In this document: positions 37,690-48,946 of the stretch, one piece after another
Layout of the letters: every line of letters begins with the position of its first letter
Numbering within the stretch: position 1 is the stretch's first letter
Assembly: GCA_014898415.1 (NCBI GenBank)
Contig: RCTD01000012.1
Span: forward strand, 1 to 64,000
Length of the DNA stretch: 64,000 nucleotides
Reading direction: 5' to 3'
From: Stromatinia cepivora
Taxonomy: Eukaryota > Ascomycota > Leotiomycetes > Helotiales > Sclerotiniaceae
Notes under the pieces: generated by a model
Seen by the model: only the letters and a program-made list of their open reading frames with translations
Databases searched by the model: none
What the model was told of the DNA's origin: nothing
Position numbers and translations under genes: made by a program

Positions 37690-39052
37690 ATGCCTTCAAT
37701 ACTTCAAGCATTCTATGTCCTTGCCCTTCTCAACTTAGTACTCGCCGCCCCGCATCCAGCACAAAAGCGAAGCTTCAAAGTCGAACGAGTTGCGAATCCT
37801 AATTATGTCGGTCGAACAGCCGGTGCCGGTACCAGAGCTCTCATCAAAGCATACAACAAGCATTCCATGACTCTTCCAGCCTCATTGGTCGAAGCCATGA
37901 ACTCTGATGCCAACCCTGCCTTCCCAGAAGGAAACTCCAAAGCTGGAACTGGAAGCACAACTGCAGTAGCCGCGGCGGCAAGTGGTAGCGGAGCCGCAGG
38001 AACTGGTGTTGTTGTTGCTACACCAGAGACCGGAGATACTGAATACTTGTCGCAAGTCAACATTGGTGGACAAACCATGACTATGGACTTCGACAGTGGA
38101 TCATCCGATCTTTGGGTCTTCAGTACTCAACTTGCAACCGCCTCTCAGTCTGGTCACCAAAACTATGATCCCTCCAAATCGAAAAGCTTCAAGGCCATGC
38201 AAGGTGCTACTTGGTCTATCTCATATGGTGATGGATCTGGAGCTGCTGGTAACGTTGGTACTGACACTGTCAACATTGGAGGAGCGACTGTCACTGGACA
38301 AGCAATCGAAATGGCCACCGCAGTCTCCAGATCATTCGTCGCTGATACCCAGTCTAACGGACTTGTCGGTCTTGCATTTTCCAAACTCAACACCGTCAAG
38401 CCCGCTCAACAAAAGACCTTCTTCGACAATGCCATGTCACAAGGTCTCGCTATGCCGGTTTTCACTGCCGATCTCCGCAAAGCCGCTGCTGGATCCTACG
38501 AATTCGGAAACATTGATTCTAGCAAGTTCAACGGATCCCTCGCCTGGGCTGCTGTCAACACCACTCAAGGATTCTGGCAATTTAGCTCCACCAAATTCGC
38601 CGTTGGAGGTGGTGCCGCGACTGCTGTGCCAAACGGACAAGCTATTGCTGACACCGGAACCACTCTTATGTTGGCTGATCCTAACATTGTCAATGGTTAC
38701 TATAGCAAGGTTCAAGGTGCTGTCAACAACCAAACTGTCGGTGGTGTTACATTCCCTTGCGCAGCTAAACTGCCAGATTTGCAAGTCGATGTTGGAGGAA
38801 ACTATATGGCTACTGTCCGTGGTGATGATATCAACTATGCTCCTGTTGATAGCACTGGTACGAGTAAGTTATGACCTGATTCTCCTTCTCTATTGAACAA
38901 TATGCTAACGGTCATTCTTCACAGCCTGTTTCGGAGGCCTTCAAGCCACCCCCTCCAACCTCCAAATTTACGGTGACATCATGTTCAAGTCTCAATTCGT
39001 CGTATTCAACGGGGGCAACAACACCCTTGGAATGGCTCCTCATCAAGGCTAG
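37690..39052 (+). CDS. Secreted aspartic protease (pepsin family A1)
   Basis: Exon 1 (37,690-38,863) and exon 2 (38,925-39,052) encode 433 residues; the 61-bp intron has donor GTAAGT, branch GCTAAC and acceptor CACAG and restores TCFGGLQ. Residues 1-20 are a signal peptide, followed by a propeptide with KR at 26-27 and an Ala/Gly-rich stretch. The catalytic Asp residues are in [13 protein letters not shown] (about D135; DSG in place of the commoner DTG) and [10 protein letters not shown] (about D320); the flap is WSISYGDGS. The end, [16 protein letters not shown], fits aspergillopepsin/endothiapepsin enzymes. It would digest extracellular protein at acid pH. Botrytis species have a large family of such proteases; I cannot say which member this is. 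The ATG at the signal peptide is preferred over the upstream frame extension. Confidence 0.92.
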
Positions 39053-39691
39053 ATTCCTTTCCCTGTTCTTTTTAGATAATCAATCCGGGTATTTGTTGAG
39101 GTAGCATAATAGACGCACATCGATGTCGAGCTACTGTTTCGGGTGTTGGGAGATGGGAGATGATGGGGCGGGTGTGAAGGATTTATAGACAAGGCCCCTT
39201 GTCCAGGGAACAATTTACGTGAAAAAGTGGGAGATGTCTGGAACAATCAATATTCACTAAGCTAAGGATAAGACTGAATGAATATATGATTTCATGTTTT
39301 GTACCTATATAATAATTGCACTAGATCTTCGAAGGTTAACCATCCCGCCAGAATGACAACTTTGAAGACCTAATTGAGATTCCAATGCCCTTCAAAATGT
39401 CACTATCCCTTCATACACACTAACCACGAGCCAGCAGTAAATAGAGACATATAGAATCCTTTGTGGTATCGTGCTTACAGATCTAGACCTCTCACTTCGG
39501 AATATATCTTTACCATCCATGTTCAAACATCGCGGTATCACTCGGTCATATTCACCTATAAGTGCACATAAGACTCAGTTCTTCATTCTATAACTTCTTT
39601 CCTTTTTGTCATTCTCTGTAAGAATCTGGACTATCTATAATTCTAAAGGTATTTATGTACCAAGGTAACGCCTAAACACAAAACTCAATAT
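39053..39691. other. Convergent 3' ends
   Basis: Separates the 3' end of the protease gene from the 3' end of the GMP synthase gene. No gene seen. Confidence 0.6.
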
Positions 39692-41398
39692 TTACTCTAA
39701 CTCAATAGTTCCAGGAGGCTTGCTAGTGTAATCATATACCACTCTGCAAACACCATGAACTTCGTTGATGATTCTTGTAGAAACCTTAGACAAGAAAGCA
39801 TTCTCAAAAGGATATGCGATGGCGGTCATAAAATCAGTTGTCTGAACTGCTCTCAAAATAATAATGTTTCCATACACTCTCTTGTCACCCATAACACCTA
39901 CCGCTCTACTTGGATCAACAGCCGCGAATGCTTGCCCAATGTTGTCGTAGAGGCCAGCCTCTCTGATCATAGAAATAAAGATATGGTCGGCTTGTCTTGC
40001 CATTTCAACACGTTCCCGGGTAACTTCTCCCAAGACACGAATGGCGATACCTGGACCTGGGAAAGGATGACGCATAACGAGTTCATGAGCAATGCCTAAC
40101 TCTCGTCCCAATTGTCTGACTTCGTCCTTGAACAGTTCTCTCAAGGGTTCAATGAGTTTGAGCCCTTGGCCTTCTGTCATACGTTTAGGAAGACCACCGA
40201 CGTTGTGATGGGTTTTAATGGTTGCGGAAGGGCCCTTGAAAGATATACTTTCAATGACATCCGGGTATAAGGTTCCTTGCAAGAAGAATTCGATCTTGCC
40301 TGCTTTGTCTGAGTTGGCGGCTGCGTCTTCAATCTTTTTGGCCTCGGCTTCGAAAACATCGATGAACTTTCCTCCAATAAATTTTCTCTTTGCTTCTGGT
40401 TCATCGAGTCCGGCTAAGCCATCGAGAAATTGTTCAGATGCATCTGCCACGATCAAATTGATACCGAGATTTTCAGTTAATGTCTTTCGTACTTGTTCGC
40501 ACTCGTTCAATCTCATGACACCGTTGTTGACGAGAACGGCATGAAATCGGTCTCCGATAGCCTCATGCATTAATTTAGCAGCGACAGTTGAATCAACACC
40601 TCCACTGACAGCACCCAAGACTTGACCCTTCTCTCCAACCAATGTGCGAATTCTAGCGATCTCTTGATCCACGAATTTGGCCATAGTCCAGTTTGTTTGA
40701 GCCCCGCAAATACCGACGGCGAAGTTCTTGAGAAGTTGAATTCCATTTTCTGTGTGAGTGACCTCGGGGTGGAATTGAAGAGCTACAATTTAATTAGTTC
40801 TGTTTTCATGGAGGAAAGATAGTCCAAATGGATAATTCTAAATCTCCATACCATAGATGTGTTGGCTCTCGTGTGCAATTGCTGCGTACTCAGAGTTCTG
40901 AGTTGTAGCAATAGTATGAAATCCGTCTGGCAATGTACCCAATTTATCACCATGACTCATCCATACTTTAACATCATCCTCCAATCCTGCGAATAATTGA
41001 TCAACATGTCCATTATCAATTTTCTTTGCCTTCAAGTCGGCATGTCCATATTCACGAGCTATGCCAGCAATAACGTTGTCTTTGCTAATTCTATAGGCAA
41101 TCTCTTGCATGCCATAGCATATACCGAGAATGGGAACTCCAAGTTCGAAGTATGCGGGGTCGACGTGTGGTGCACCATCTTCATATACTGAGTATGGTCC
41201 TCCGGACAAAATGATACCTTTTGGCTTCCAGCCAAGATCTGCAAGCTTTTGGGTGCATGGAAGCATTTCTGAGTAGACATTGAGTTCGCGCAAACGTCTA
41301 GTGATAAGATGAGTGTATTGGGAGCCAAAATCCAAAGTAAGGATCGTATCGTAAACCTTATGAGGTTCAATCTCAGCGGGAGTTTGTGTAGAAGGCAT
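39692..41398 (-). CDS. gua1: GMP synthase (glutamine-hydrolysing)
   Basis: Exons 41,398-40,852 and 40,782-39,692 give 545 residues, the usual length. The 69-bp intron (donor GTATGG, acceptor TTGTAG) sits between SQHIY and [14 protein letters not shown]. The N-terminal class I glutamine amidotransferase domain has the nucleophile Cys94 in LGICYGMQ and His187/Glu189 in FHPE. The ATP-pyrophosphatase domain has the P-loop SGGVDS at about 242-247, and the dimerisation domain ends PPGTIELE. The enzyme converts XMP, ATP and glutamine to GMP in the cytosol, the last step of guanine nucleotide synthesis. All catalytic motifs are intact. Confidence 0.97.
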
Positions 41399-42111
41399 TT
41401 TGAAGTGATTTTAGGAGATATGAGAAGATATGAGAAGATATAAGGAGTGAGGAGTGAAGGCTGAATGAAAGAATATGAGTCTGAGAGAAAAATATCTTGA
41501 AGAAAATTTGGTTGGGTTGGCATGCTTATCGGGAAGGTGGGGCTTATCGAGAAGAAGCTAGTCTAAGAATGGTTTAGGGAGGGGCAACTCACATGGGGTT
41601 TTCGTGGAGAAAAGAGAAAGAAAGAGAAAGGCACTAGTTCAACCATTCAATTTCAAACAGCTGGGAACGCAGAGTACATCCAGATTCTCAAGTTGGATTT
41701 GGAACTCAATTTCTAGAAGGTTTTCTACTTCTGTTAATCGAGTAAAGTTTACTGTAGTGAAACAGTGATATAAGAACATGCAAGAGTGAGATTGAATTTC
41801 GTTAACGTCTAATAGACAAGACAGCTAGTAGGATATCGAGAGACGCGCATATAGGTGCGTAGGACTAACCAGTAATGACAGTTATCAGGACAGACCTAGC
41901 AATCCACCCCATCACCCATCTTTTGTGCCTTTGTGCTGAAGCCGTGGTATGATAGGATGTGCTACCTAGGTATCCATAAACAAAATGGATTCCACGAAGC
42001 AGATACGCCCTCAAAGAATATTTGGCAAATCCGTGGTACAGGGCCATGAGATCATGTTGATTCCCCGGTGGCCTGAAATTATATCGAATCGCCTGTCGGG
42101 TCAAATTGATC
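41399..42111. other. Intergenic, GMP synthase upstream region
   Basis: Contains the 5' flank of gua1 with AGAAGATATGAGAAGATAT-type repeats just before its ATG, and the 3' flank of the thiamine pyrophosphokinase gene. A 110-codon minus-strand frame is not supported by any motif. Confidence 0.5.
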
Positions 42112-43011
42112 TCATTCATCCAAGTTCTTGAGAACAAAATCAATCGTAAAAACAACATCCTTCGTGGTTTCAATGGTCGCCCAATCGTCCCTCGCATGGT
42201 TGCTGGTACTCATTTCACCCCCAAATTCCGTCTTCCAATCAGTCACATCCCATTCCAAACCCTGCGTGGTAATAACTGATGGCTCCTTGATTGGTAAAAT
42301 CCCGATATGTTTTCCCAATTTTAACAATCTACCCTCTTCCTTGATCTTGATTTTATGTTTTCCAGCCTTGAGAACAAAAGTTATGGCTTCACTAGAAACC
42401 AGGTACATTTTGCCCTTAGAATAATTTGATTCTTGCTGAAACATATAAAGATGATGAAGTTGTGAAAGGGCTTGGTCAACTCTTCCACCTAAGCCGCCAA
42501 GGCAAATAATGTCGAGAGATTTGGGTAGCTGCTTCAGTTGATCCAATTTCTTCTGCCGATGGGAACATGGCGGGGTCCTTTCCGAGTCAACAGGTTGCTC
42601 AAAAGTTTTGACATATCGCACTGCTTTCGTAAAATCTGTGGAATATTGATCACCATCTCTAATAATTTCGGTACCATTATTCTCAAAGTACTCGAAAAGG
42701 CTGGAGGACATAGAATCGAAGTCGCCAATGATAGTATCAATATCAAGATAATTTTTAGCCTTTCTCTCATCTTGGAGAGCTGGGTCAAGGAAATCTCCAT
42801 TGAAGGGTGTCTTATGATTCTTATCATATACTTGGTTTGCTCCACCATCAGCCGCGATGTGATAGACAGCATTATCCCATAGCTTCTTGTAGATATCAGA
42901 TGGAAGTTCTAAAGGTTGGTTTAAAACAATGAGCGCAAATTCCTTGTGGTCGGCTGGACGGTCAGAGAATATATCAGCAGGATGCCAGGTAATAACATGT
43001 TGAGACGCCAT
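42112..43011 (-). CDS. thi80: Thiamine pyrophosphokinase
   Basis: A single exon of 299 residues from the ATG at 43,011 (MASQHVITW). The frame is open further upstream but only with TTG, so the ATG is used. Conserved family motifs are present: AADGGAN (about 53-59), IIGDFDS (about 94-100), DQYSTDFTKA (about 121-130) and the GGLGGRVDQALSQLHHLY block (about 172-189), followed by the C-terminal thiamine-binding beta domain. It transfers pyrophosphate from ATP to thiamine to make thiamine diphosphate, the cofactor of pyruvate decarboxylase, transketolase and related enzymes. It is divergent from MIA40, sharing a 466-bp intergenic region. A 5'-UTR intron (about 43,160-43,073) is possible. Confidence 0.95.
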   Translation of the reverse strand: MASQHVITWHPADIFSDRPADHKEFALIVLNQPLELPSDIYKKLWDNAVYHIAADGGANQVYDKNHKTPFNGDFLDPALQDERKAKNYLDIDTIIGDFDSMSSSLFEYFENNGTEIIRDGDQYSTDFTKAVRYVKTFEQPVDSERTPPCSHRQKKLDQLKQLPKSLDIICLGGLGGRVDQALSQLHHLYMFQQESNYSKGKMYLVSSEAITFVLKAGKHKIKIKEEGRLLKLGKHIGILPIKEPSVITTQGLEWDVTDWKTEFGGEMSTSNHARDDWATIETTKDVVFTIDFVLKNLDE

Positions 43012-43477
43012 GGTCTTCAGAGCTCTTCGAATGGTCTCCAAGCCGTTTCGAAGGTGTCTAGTGGGCTCCTAGGGAGAAGAGTTGTAAAAGTTGAGGTGAA
43101 GTCAGCGTTAACCGTCCGAGAAGCTCGTGAGGTCTCAACAATGAGAGAAAAAGAAATAGGCTACCTCCGACAGTTGAGCTGACTTGATGGAATTATCATG
43201 AGGGGCTAGGGATTACTATGAAAAAGCAAAGAAAACATAAAAATTAATTTTGCCTCTACAAATGAAGAACCCAAGTTGCGATCATATCTTATCTTATCGT
43301 CAATCACATGATTCATTTATTTTCTAGAAATTCCATCGGATCTATTCGGCCATCAGAACAGAAAATCTAGAGGTGCTTACAAACATTACTTTCATATCTA
43401 GTCTGCGAGTTTCTAAGATTGCCAACCTTTCATTTCCAATTTCAATTTCACAGTCTTTTCTTGAAAGGTAGCTCAGT
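43012..43477. promoter_or_regulatory. Divergent promoter region, THI80 / MIA40
   Basis: The two start codons lie 466 bp apart and point away from each other, so both promoters and 5' UTRs must lie here. The centre (43,200-43,330) is AT-rich with TTATCTTATC-like GATA motifs. I see no riboswitch-like element. Co-regulation is an inference from position only. Confidence 0.5.
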
Positions 43478-44556
43478 ATGTATAAGTCAGTTCTACGAGC
43501 TGCGCCGAGATGCGCATCACCGCGAAACAAATCTGTCATCAATACCGCTTCTGCGAGACGATTTTTAAGCACAGCACCACCCTCACAGAAGTCCCGAAGT
43601 TGGAAAGGTAGTGCTACAAGATGGGCATTGGCAGGCGCAGGAATATATTGGTATAATACGAGCAATGTTTTCGCGGACGAACCGGAAGGTATGAGAATAT
43701 TGGCAGCTGGGGGGCGATTCTCAAGAAAGTGCTGATTGGCATTACAGCAATTCAAAAACTAGATGAATCAATACATAAAGTCCGAGAATCAGATTTACCC
43801 ACCCTGGATGCAGTAGTTGAGGAAAAGCGAAAGCGACAAGCAGAAGCAGTAGCAGAACAGGAGAAAAAGGAACACGAGTTAGCCGCGAAAGCAGTTGTTG
43901 CAGAAGATGGAGCCGAGGAGGAAGGGGAGATGGAAGGATTAGAAGATGAAGCTGGTCAACAAGGTGCATTCAATCCGGAAACTGGTGAAATCAATTGGGA
44001 TTGTCCTTGTTTAGGAGGTATGGCACATGGACCTTGTGGAGAAGAGTTCAAAGCTGCGTTCAGCTGTTTTGTTTACTCTAAAGAGGAGCCAAAGGGTGTC
44101 GAATGTATAGAAAAGTTCAAGTGAGTTTGGAGTTTTGGGATTTTCCTGGTGAGGCATGACTAATGAATATTCAGGGGAATGCAAGATTGCTTCCGAGCAC
44201 ACCCAGAGATGTATGCATCGGAGTTGGAGGATGATGAGGCTGAGGTAGAGGAGGAACTTAGAGCAAGAGAGGCGGCAAATGGATCAGAGAAAGGTCCAGA
44301 GAAAGGTCCAGAATCATCAAAACCATCCACGCAAAAATCTCCGGTGTCACAGGAATCTGAAGAGAAATCCGAAGAGAAGTCCTCGGAGCCAATAACACCA
44401 ACCACACAAAAACCTACCGAGTCGAAATCAAGTCCAACAGAAGAGAAGCATCGAGATAGCCAAAGCAGCACGACACCAGAACCTACACAAAATTCAGGGG
44501 ATGAGGGAGGAGAATTAGTACCAAGAGCTGCTCATGATGCTACTTCGAAAAAATAA
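43478..44556 (+). CDS. mia40: Mitochondrial IMS import receptor/oxidoreductase Mia40
   Basis: Three exons (43,478-43,688; 43,748-44,120; 44,175-44,556) give 321 residues. A basic presequence-like N-terminus ([18 protein letters not shown]) is followed by one hydrophobic anchor ([14 protein letters not shown]), a charged helical region, and the CHCH domain: the redox CPC at C156-P-C158, then twin CX9C motifs, C167-C177 and C190-C200, the second split by intron 2. Mia40 introduces disulfides into small Cys proteins entering the mitochondrial intermembrane space, with Erv1 as electron acceptor. The C-terminal 110 residues are acidic, Ser/Pro/Lys-rich and likely disordered. Frame continuity and the intact CX9C spacing across intron 2 support the model strongly. 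Confidence 0.95.
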
Positions 44557-45223
44557 GTCCTATAGACTGTAAATTTTTTGTACTAAATGTAATAAAAGAC
44601 AAAAGCATTGAAGCATTTTCTATAGTATATAATCACGTACCTCATGATAATTTGAATCTTGTTGGTTTGTGGTCTTGGAATTTTGATTCTTTGTTCTCCC
44701 GGACTTGGACATTCTTGATCACAAGAACCTTAAGTTGTAAATTTATATGTTGTATCTACTCGACATAAGTTACAGAGATTGCTACCATTGATAAATCGAT
44801 ATAAGGTTATTTGTATCATTTGTGCCACTCACTGTTGGTAAGTCTTACTTTTCTTGCTGGCATTCTAGAATCAACATCCATCTCATCCATCTCATCCATC
44901 TCATCCATCTCATCCATCTCATCCATCTCATGCCTACGTCAGCAAATGGAATCTCTTCTCTTCTCATCCCTCCAATTCAAAATCCACTTTTAAGCGAAAG
45001 ATCCAGCTTCAGCCACAACGCCACACCCGACCTTATTGAAATCTTCCCGGTTTCTCACATATCGGGTTTCCTTGTTCACACACAACTTTTATCGTTCATC
45101 CATTCTATTTGATCGATTCCTCATCACTCAAAACTAACCTCTTAATATATCCTTGACGACACTGACAACTCGCAATTCCCATACCAAATATCTTTCCCGT
45201 CCTCACATATCAATTCATAGAAG
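44557..45223. other. Intergenic with a 9-bp repeat
   Basis: Holds the MIA40 3' end and the promoter of the OM14-like gene. A tandem repeat lies at 44,875-44,930. No gene seen. Confidence 0.55.
44875..44930 (+). repeat. 9-bp tandem repeat (CATCCATCT), about six copies
   Basis: About six consecutive copies of CATCCATCT. Simple repeat roughly 300 bp before the next gene; no palindromic unit and no spacers. Confidence 0.85.
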
Positions 45224-45866
45224 ATGTCGTACGCACAAGCAGCAGCTTCAGGTCCACAACAGACTGATGAGGAGGTATGTTTAAAATTCCCCTTAGCTCT
45301 ATCTACATGATATTCTCTTACCAGTATCTCCTTTCTCATTATCGTCAAAGGAATCTTTTCAACCTCGGAGGATATTTACTACTTGTTCAGGTCAAGAACT
45401 AATCATCCCACCACAGAAACGTGCCCCTGCCCCTCCATCTGTCGTTCCCACCGAAAGTACCTCCACCTCTTCCTTAATTGACGTCGACACCGACTCCGTG
45501 CATACCGTTCCTTCAGACTTCCAGTCACAACCAGTTCAGACTGAGACACAAGCCAATCGTCTCGAGCAAGAGGCTGAACAAATCGAAGCCAAGATCCGCG
45601 CTGCAAAGGATGCATCTACCAAGAAATCAAAGAAGGGCAAGGGCCGTGTTCAAGAGAACAGCGATAACCCAGTAGTTATTGGAAATGCGATTGCAGTCGC
45701 GGCGTTAAGCACTGGGTTAGGATTCGGAGCATATCAAAAGTACGCAAAGGGAGAATTGACATGGAAGGTTGTGGGTGCGTGGGCTGGTGTGGTGGGTGTT
45801 TTGGCTGTTGGAGATTATTATCTGAGCTCGTACCTTTTCAAGACCAAGTACCCAGCTAAGAAGTAA
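45224..45866 (+). CDS. OM14-like mitochondrial outer membrane protein
   Basis: Exon 1 (45,224-45,274, MSYAQAAASGPQQTDEE) and exon 2 (45,417-45,866, from KRAPAPPSVV) give 166 residues; the intron has donor GTATGT, branch ACTAATC and acceptor CACAG. An alternative acceptor at about 45,390 was not used because it brings in-frame interruption. A polar N-terminal half with a charged helix (ANRLEQEAEQIEAKIRAA) and a Lys-rich patch precede two or three hydrophobic helices (NAIAVAALSTGLGFGAYQKY; VVGAWAGVVGVLAVGDYYL) and a short basic tail ending PAKK. This architecture fits fungal OM14, a three-helix outer-membrane protein that in yeast acts as a receptor for cytosolic ribosomes. The family call rests on remembered pattern, not on alignment. 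Confidence 0.7.
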
Positions 45867-46569
45867 ACGGAGAGACTGGAAAATGAACAATTATGGTTTG
45901 GGAGGGAAAATGATATTCACGGGATCACAACTATCAGGAGTGGTTAATAAGCGTGGCGTGGCGTGGGGTGGTTGGTTTTCGAATCTTGCGACATGAAGAT
46001 ACTTTGTATTTGGTACTTACTGCGACCGCGAAAGTCTCCCCTCTTTGCGCTGTTTGGGAACGATATCGATGCATTTTTGCAGTCCATATTGGTGGAATGA
46101 CGAACCTATTCACAGACTCAGGCTTTCACTCTAATCAAGGACAATTTTGTGATTGTGTTTTCTTGATTGGTGAAGATCTTCCATACTGCTCTAGAGCAAG
46201 CGGTATCTGAACTAAGCTGCCTTTATTACTCATCAATCCCTTTTCTAAAATATATGATCAGAGGTGCCGAGATGTAATAGCTACACACTTTCATGGAATG
46301 GGGCCGGTTAGCATATTGTTGGAAGCCGGACCGTATTTGCCTCACTTAAACCATAAGCGTTGGTGTTGATACAATGCAAATCTGCGTATATACGCAAATA
46401 TAACTCGCACTACATCTGGACATCTGAATTGAAAGGAAAGGGTATCTTAAAATTTTCAATATATCCAGTGCTCCAAACTGCAAATAAATGCCATGCTCAT
46501 CAAATTTTACGCCATGCCTTTTCTACCCAATGCGCCTTAAAAAAACATGACCCTTATACACATTTCCGT
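45867..46569. other. Intergenic, convergent side
   Basis: Separates the 3' ends of the OM14-like and BTB genes. Short frames on the + strand are not supported. Confidence 0.5.
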
Positions 46570-47505
46570 TTAAACTCCCATTCTACTCACTGACATCCAC
46601 CCAGCCTCCGTTTCCTTACTTCTGAAGATACCCCAGAACTTTCCAATATCCTCGCAAGTCTTATCACCAGCTTCATGCTCATGAAATGAACATACTTTCT
46701 CCTCATAAAACTTAGCTCTAACATCTTTCCATCCTTCCGCCCCTCTCAATATTCCAACCACACTGCGATACAAAGACGGAAATCTCATCCCCAACTGAGC
46801 CAAACTCTCTTCCGAGATAGTATTCCCAGCCGTCGACGATACCCCATCTGGAAAAAGCAGCATAATAGCATACCATCTCGCCATCCACCTTCTCAATCCA
46901 CAATCCCGATCCTTGGGTCCCACCGGTTCCGTCAACTCATAAGCCAACTCAATGGCAAAAACATTCGGCGTGAACCTCTTCTCCACATATCTCCTTCCCA
47001 GTCCAGATAATACTTTATCCATCATTTCCGTCATTCCCAAGTGATGGGCCAACGCGTAGACCTCGATGGCTGCACAACTTGGTTTATTTCCTTCTTTCTC
47101 GAATTCCGTGTCGAGAGTACCGCGATACAACCATTTCATTATGATGGAGAAATGTTCCGAGCTCATCTTGGGTAGATAATGGTCCTCTTTTTCCTCACTG
47201 AGCTCATCGTTGTTTAGGAAGATATCTGCGAAGAAGGGGGATTTAGCGCAGAGGAGCCCACGGTGGATACTGAATTTTTTGCGTTTGGGCCCTATGTAGA
47301 GATCTATTATGGGGCTGTCGAGCATGCTGTTGAATTTTTCTTAGCTTTACTTTAGTTCTTAATGTATAAAACAATGTTGCTATTGATATATCAGATTGTT
47401 GAAGATTGTTGAGAGAACCTACTCCTCGTAAGATGGCTTTGCCTTCGTGATCTTGACCGTTGACATCCTTTTCTTTGCTGATTCGGATTGTAGACGGTGA
47501 GCCAT
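46570..47505 (-). CDS. BTB/POZ-domain protein
   Basis: Two exons, 47,505-47,423 and 47,326-46,570, give 279 residues. The first exon reads MAHRLQSES... to KPSYE; donor GTAGGT and acceptor CAACAG join it to DMLDSPIIDLYIG, the usual entry to a fungal BTB domain. KFSIHRGLLCAKSPFFADIF, then MKWLYRGTL and IEVYALAHHLGM, complete the BTB fold (about residues 28-140). The C-terminal part (RRWMARWYAIML, and an EHEAGDKTCED segment) is typical of the large family of short fungal BTB proteins. These mediate protein-protein contacts; whether it binds cullin-3 cannot be told. Starting at the second-exon ATG (47,325) would give 251 residues but omit the SYEDML lead-in. Confidence 0.82.
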
Positions 47506-47947
47506 TTTTGCATTATTGGCAAATTTTGTTGTTAAAAGATTCCTTCTAAATAGGTACTAGGAGTTGCATTGTTAGAATCGTGTAGATCAAAATCTTGTAC
47601 GCGTTGATGTTGATGGAGACGCGTCGTCCCGTGCCGAGGTGTTTGGGATTAACTTTGTAACTGATCTTGATACTTCTCAATGTCATAGGTCATTTTTACA
47701 TGGAAAAATGCGTAGTGAGTATGATGGGATGAAATCTAATAGCTCTATCTCTAGTGAATGCTTGCCCAGAAAGATCTCTTTTAATACCGTATCCACGAGC
47801 AAATCAAATAACATTCCGAATGAAAACCTCGGCTTTTAGACTTCCATGTAGCCAAGTGAATAGATATCGACCTAATATTCAAAGGTTCGTAGCATTTCAA
47901 GGACCTTCTCAGCTTGTAATTCGATGAATGACGACCATACGAGAAAG

Positions 47948-48360
47948 CTAGGCCGAATCACTAGACCAGTCAGTACATGAAGCCATCACAATGAACCCCC
48001 TGGCTAGTATTTCCCACTCGGTAGACATCATCCAATATATTTCTCTGGCATCTTCATCATACTCATGCCTGAAGTTCTGTTCTCCCGCAGCCATCTCTAA
48101 GTGTTTGGGTAGAATATCTGGCCGCTTCTGCAACGCATCATTCTGGTTCATCGTCACTATATAGAATGAGAGTAGAGCAAATGATAGAGATGGAAAACAT
48201 TTCTCGTGCTTGAAAATCCGCAACCAACGAGCTTCAGCTTCCCATTCATATCGTTTCCGTGTGTTGCTGATATTACATCGGGCTCATTTTAGAATTTTTG
48301 TTCTAATAACTGCGGCAAAATGTCTCACTTGAGGAAATAGTTGACAGCAATTCGAGATTC
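47948..48360 (-). pseudogene. 3' remnant of a gene of unknown function
   Basis: A minus-strand frame (48,266-47,948) reads NTRKRYEWEAEARWLRIFKH and ends SCTDWSSDSA, with composition like a real protein. An upstream exon piece (to 48,329) joins in frame through a 62-bp intron (donor GTGAGA, acceptor TATCAG), giving ESRIAVNYFLNNTRKRYEWE, but runs into a TGA about 13 codons before that junction with no ATG. So only the 3' part is readable; either more introns exist or the 5' part is lost. No domain recognised. Confidence 0.4.
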
Positions 48361-48946
48361 ATGGTTTTCTCATAAGGGAACTGAATAATTGGTATCTCGC
48401 GCGTTTGCAGTGTCGGGTTAGAGAAGATTCTGAGTATCTGTCTAGTGTTAGAGGTATTAGATTGAAAACAAAGAGGTACAAAGGCCCAAAATGTTAGGCT
48501 TGTAAAGGAGTTTAACCGCCAAATACAGATTGCGTCATGACTCTCTGCTCAACTCTCATATTCAATTTGTTCTTAGAGAGAAATCACCTAACCCAAATAT
48601 TTTTATTCTTGTTATACTTTCCCATAGAGATTTTATACAAATTGTAGTTCATTTGAAGAAGATTGAATCACGCACTACGAACATGAACCCACTGTGTCAT
48701 CTACCTAAGTAAACGCCTATAGCAACTGATAAAAGCCTATAATTCCCCTCTTTCCCCAACCTCGTACTTTCCCAGGAATATTATAATTACCTCTTTCTAC
48801 ACGCTTGCCTTGTTTGATACTTCTTTGTCTATTCTCTAACTAAAATCGCGAATAATTTATGCGCATAAATTTCCCAATCATCACGCATTATCATTGACAA
48901 TTTGTCTAGAGCAAAGCTTGGATTCATTATCAACACTAAAGCAAAC
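48361..48946. other. Intergenic, upstream of the AT-hook gene
   Basis: No gene seen. The last 200 bp are pyrimidine-rich and likely hold the promoter and 5' UTR of the next gene. Confidence 0.5.

Noticed and set aside
38096..38896. 266-codon second frame in the aspartic protease gene
   Set aside because: It is a shifted-frame shadow of the conserved protease, which has all catalytic motifs in its own frame.
43012..43041. N-terminal extension of thiamine pyrophosphokinase
   Set aside because: The extra ten codons begin with TTG, not ATG, and the first ATG gives the usual protein length.
44875..44930. CRISPR-like array
   Set aside because: The 9-bp units are directly adjacent without spacers and the organism is a fungus; it is a simple tandem repeat, as are 19,725-19,772 and 18,759-18,815.
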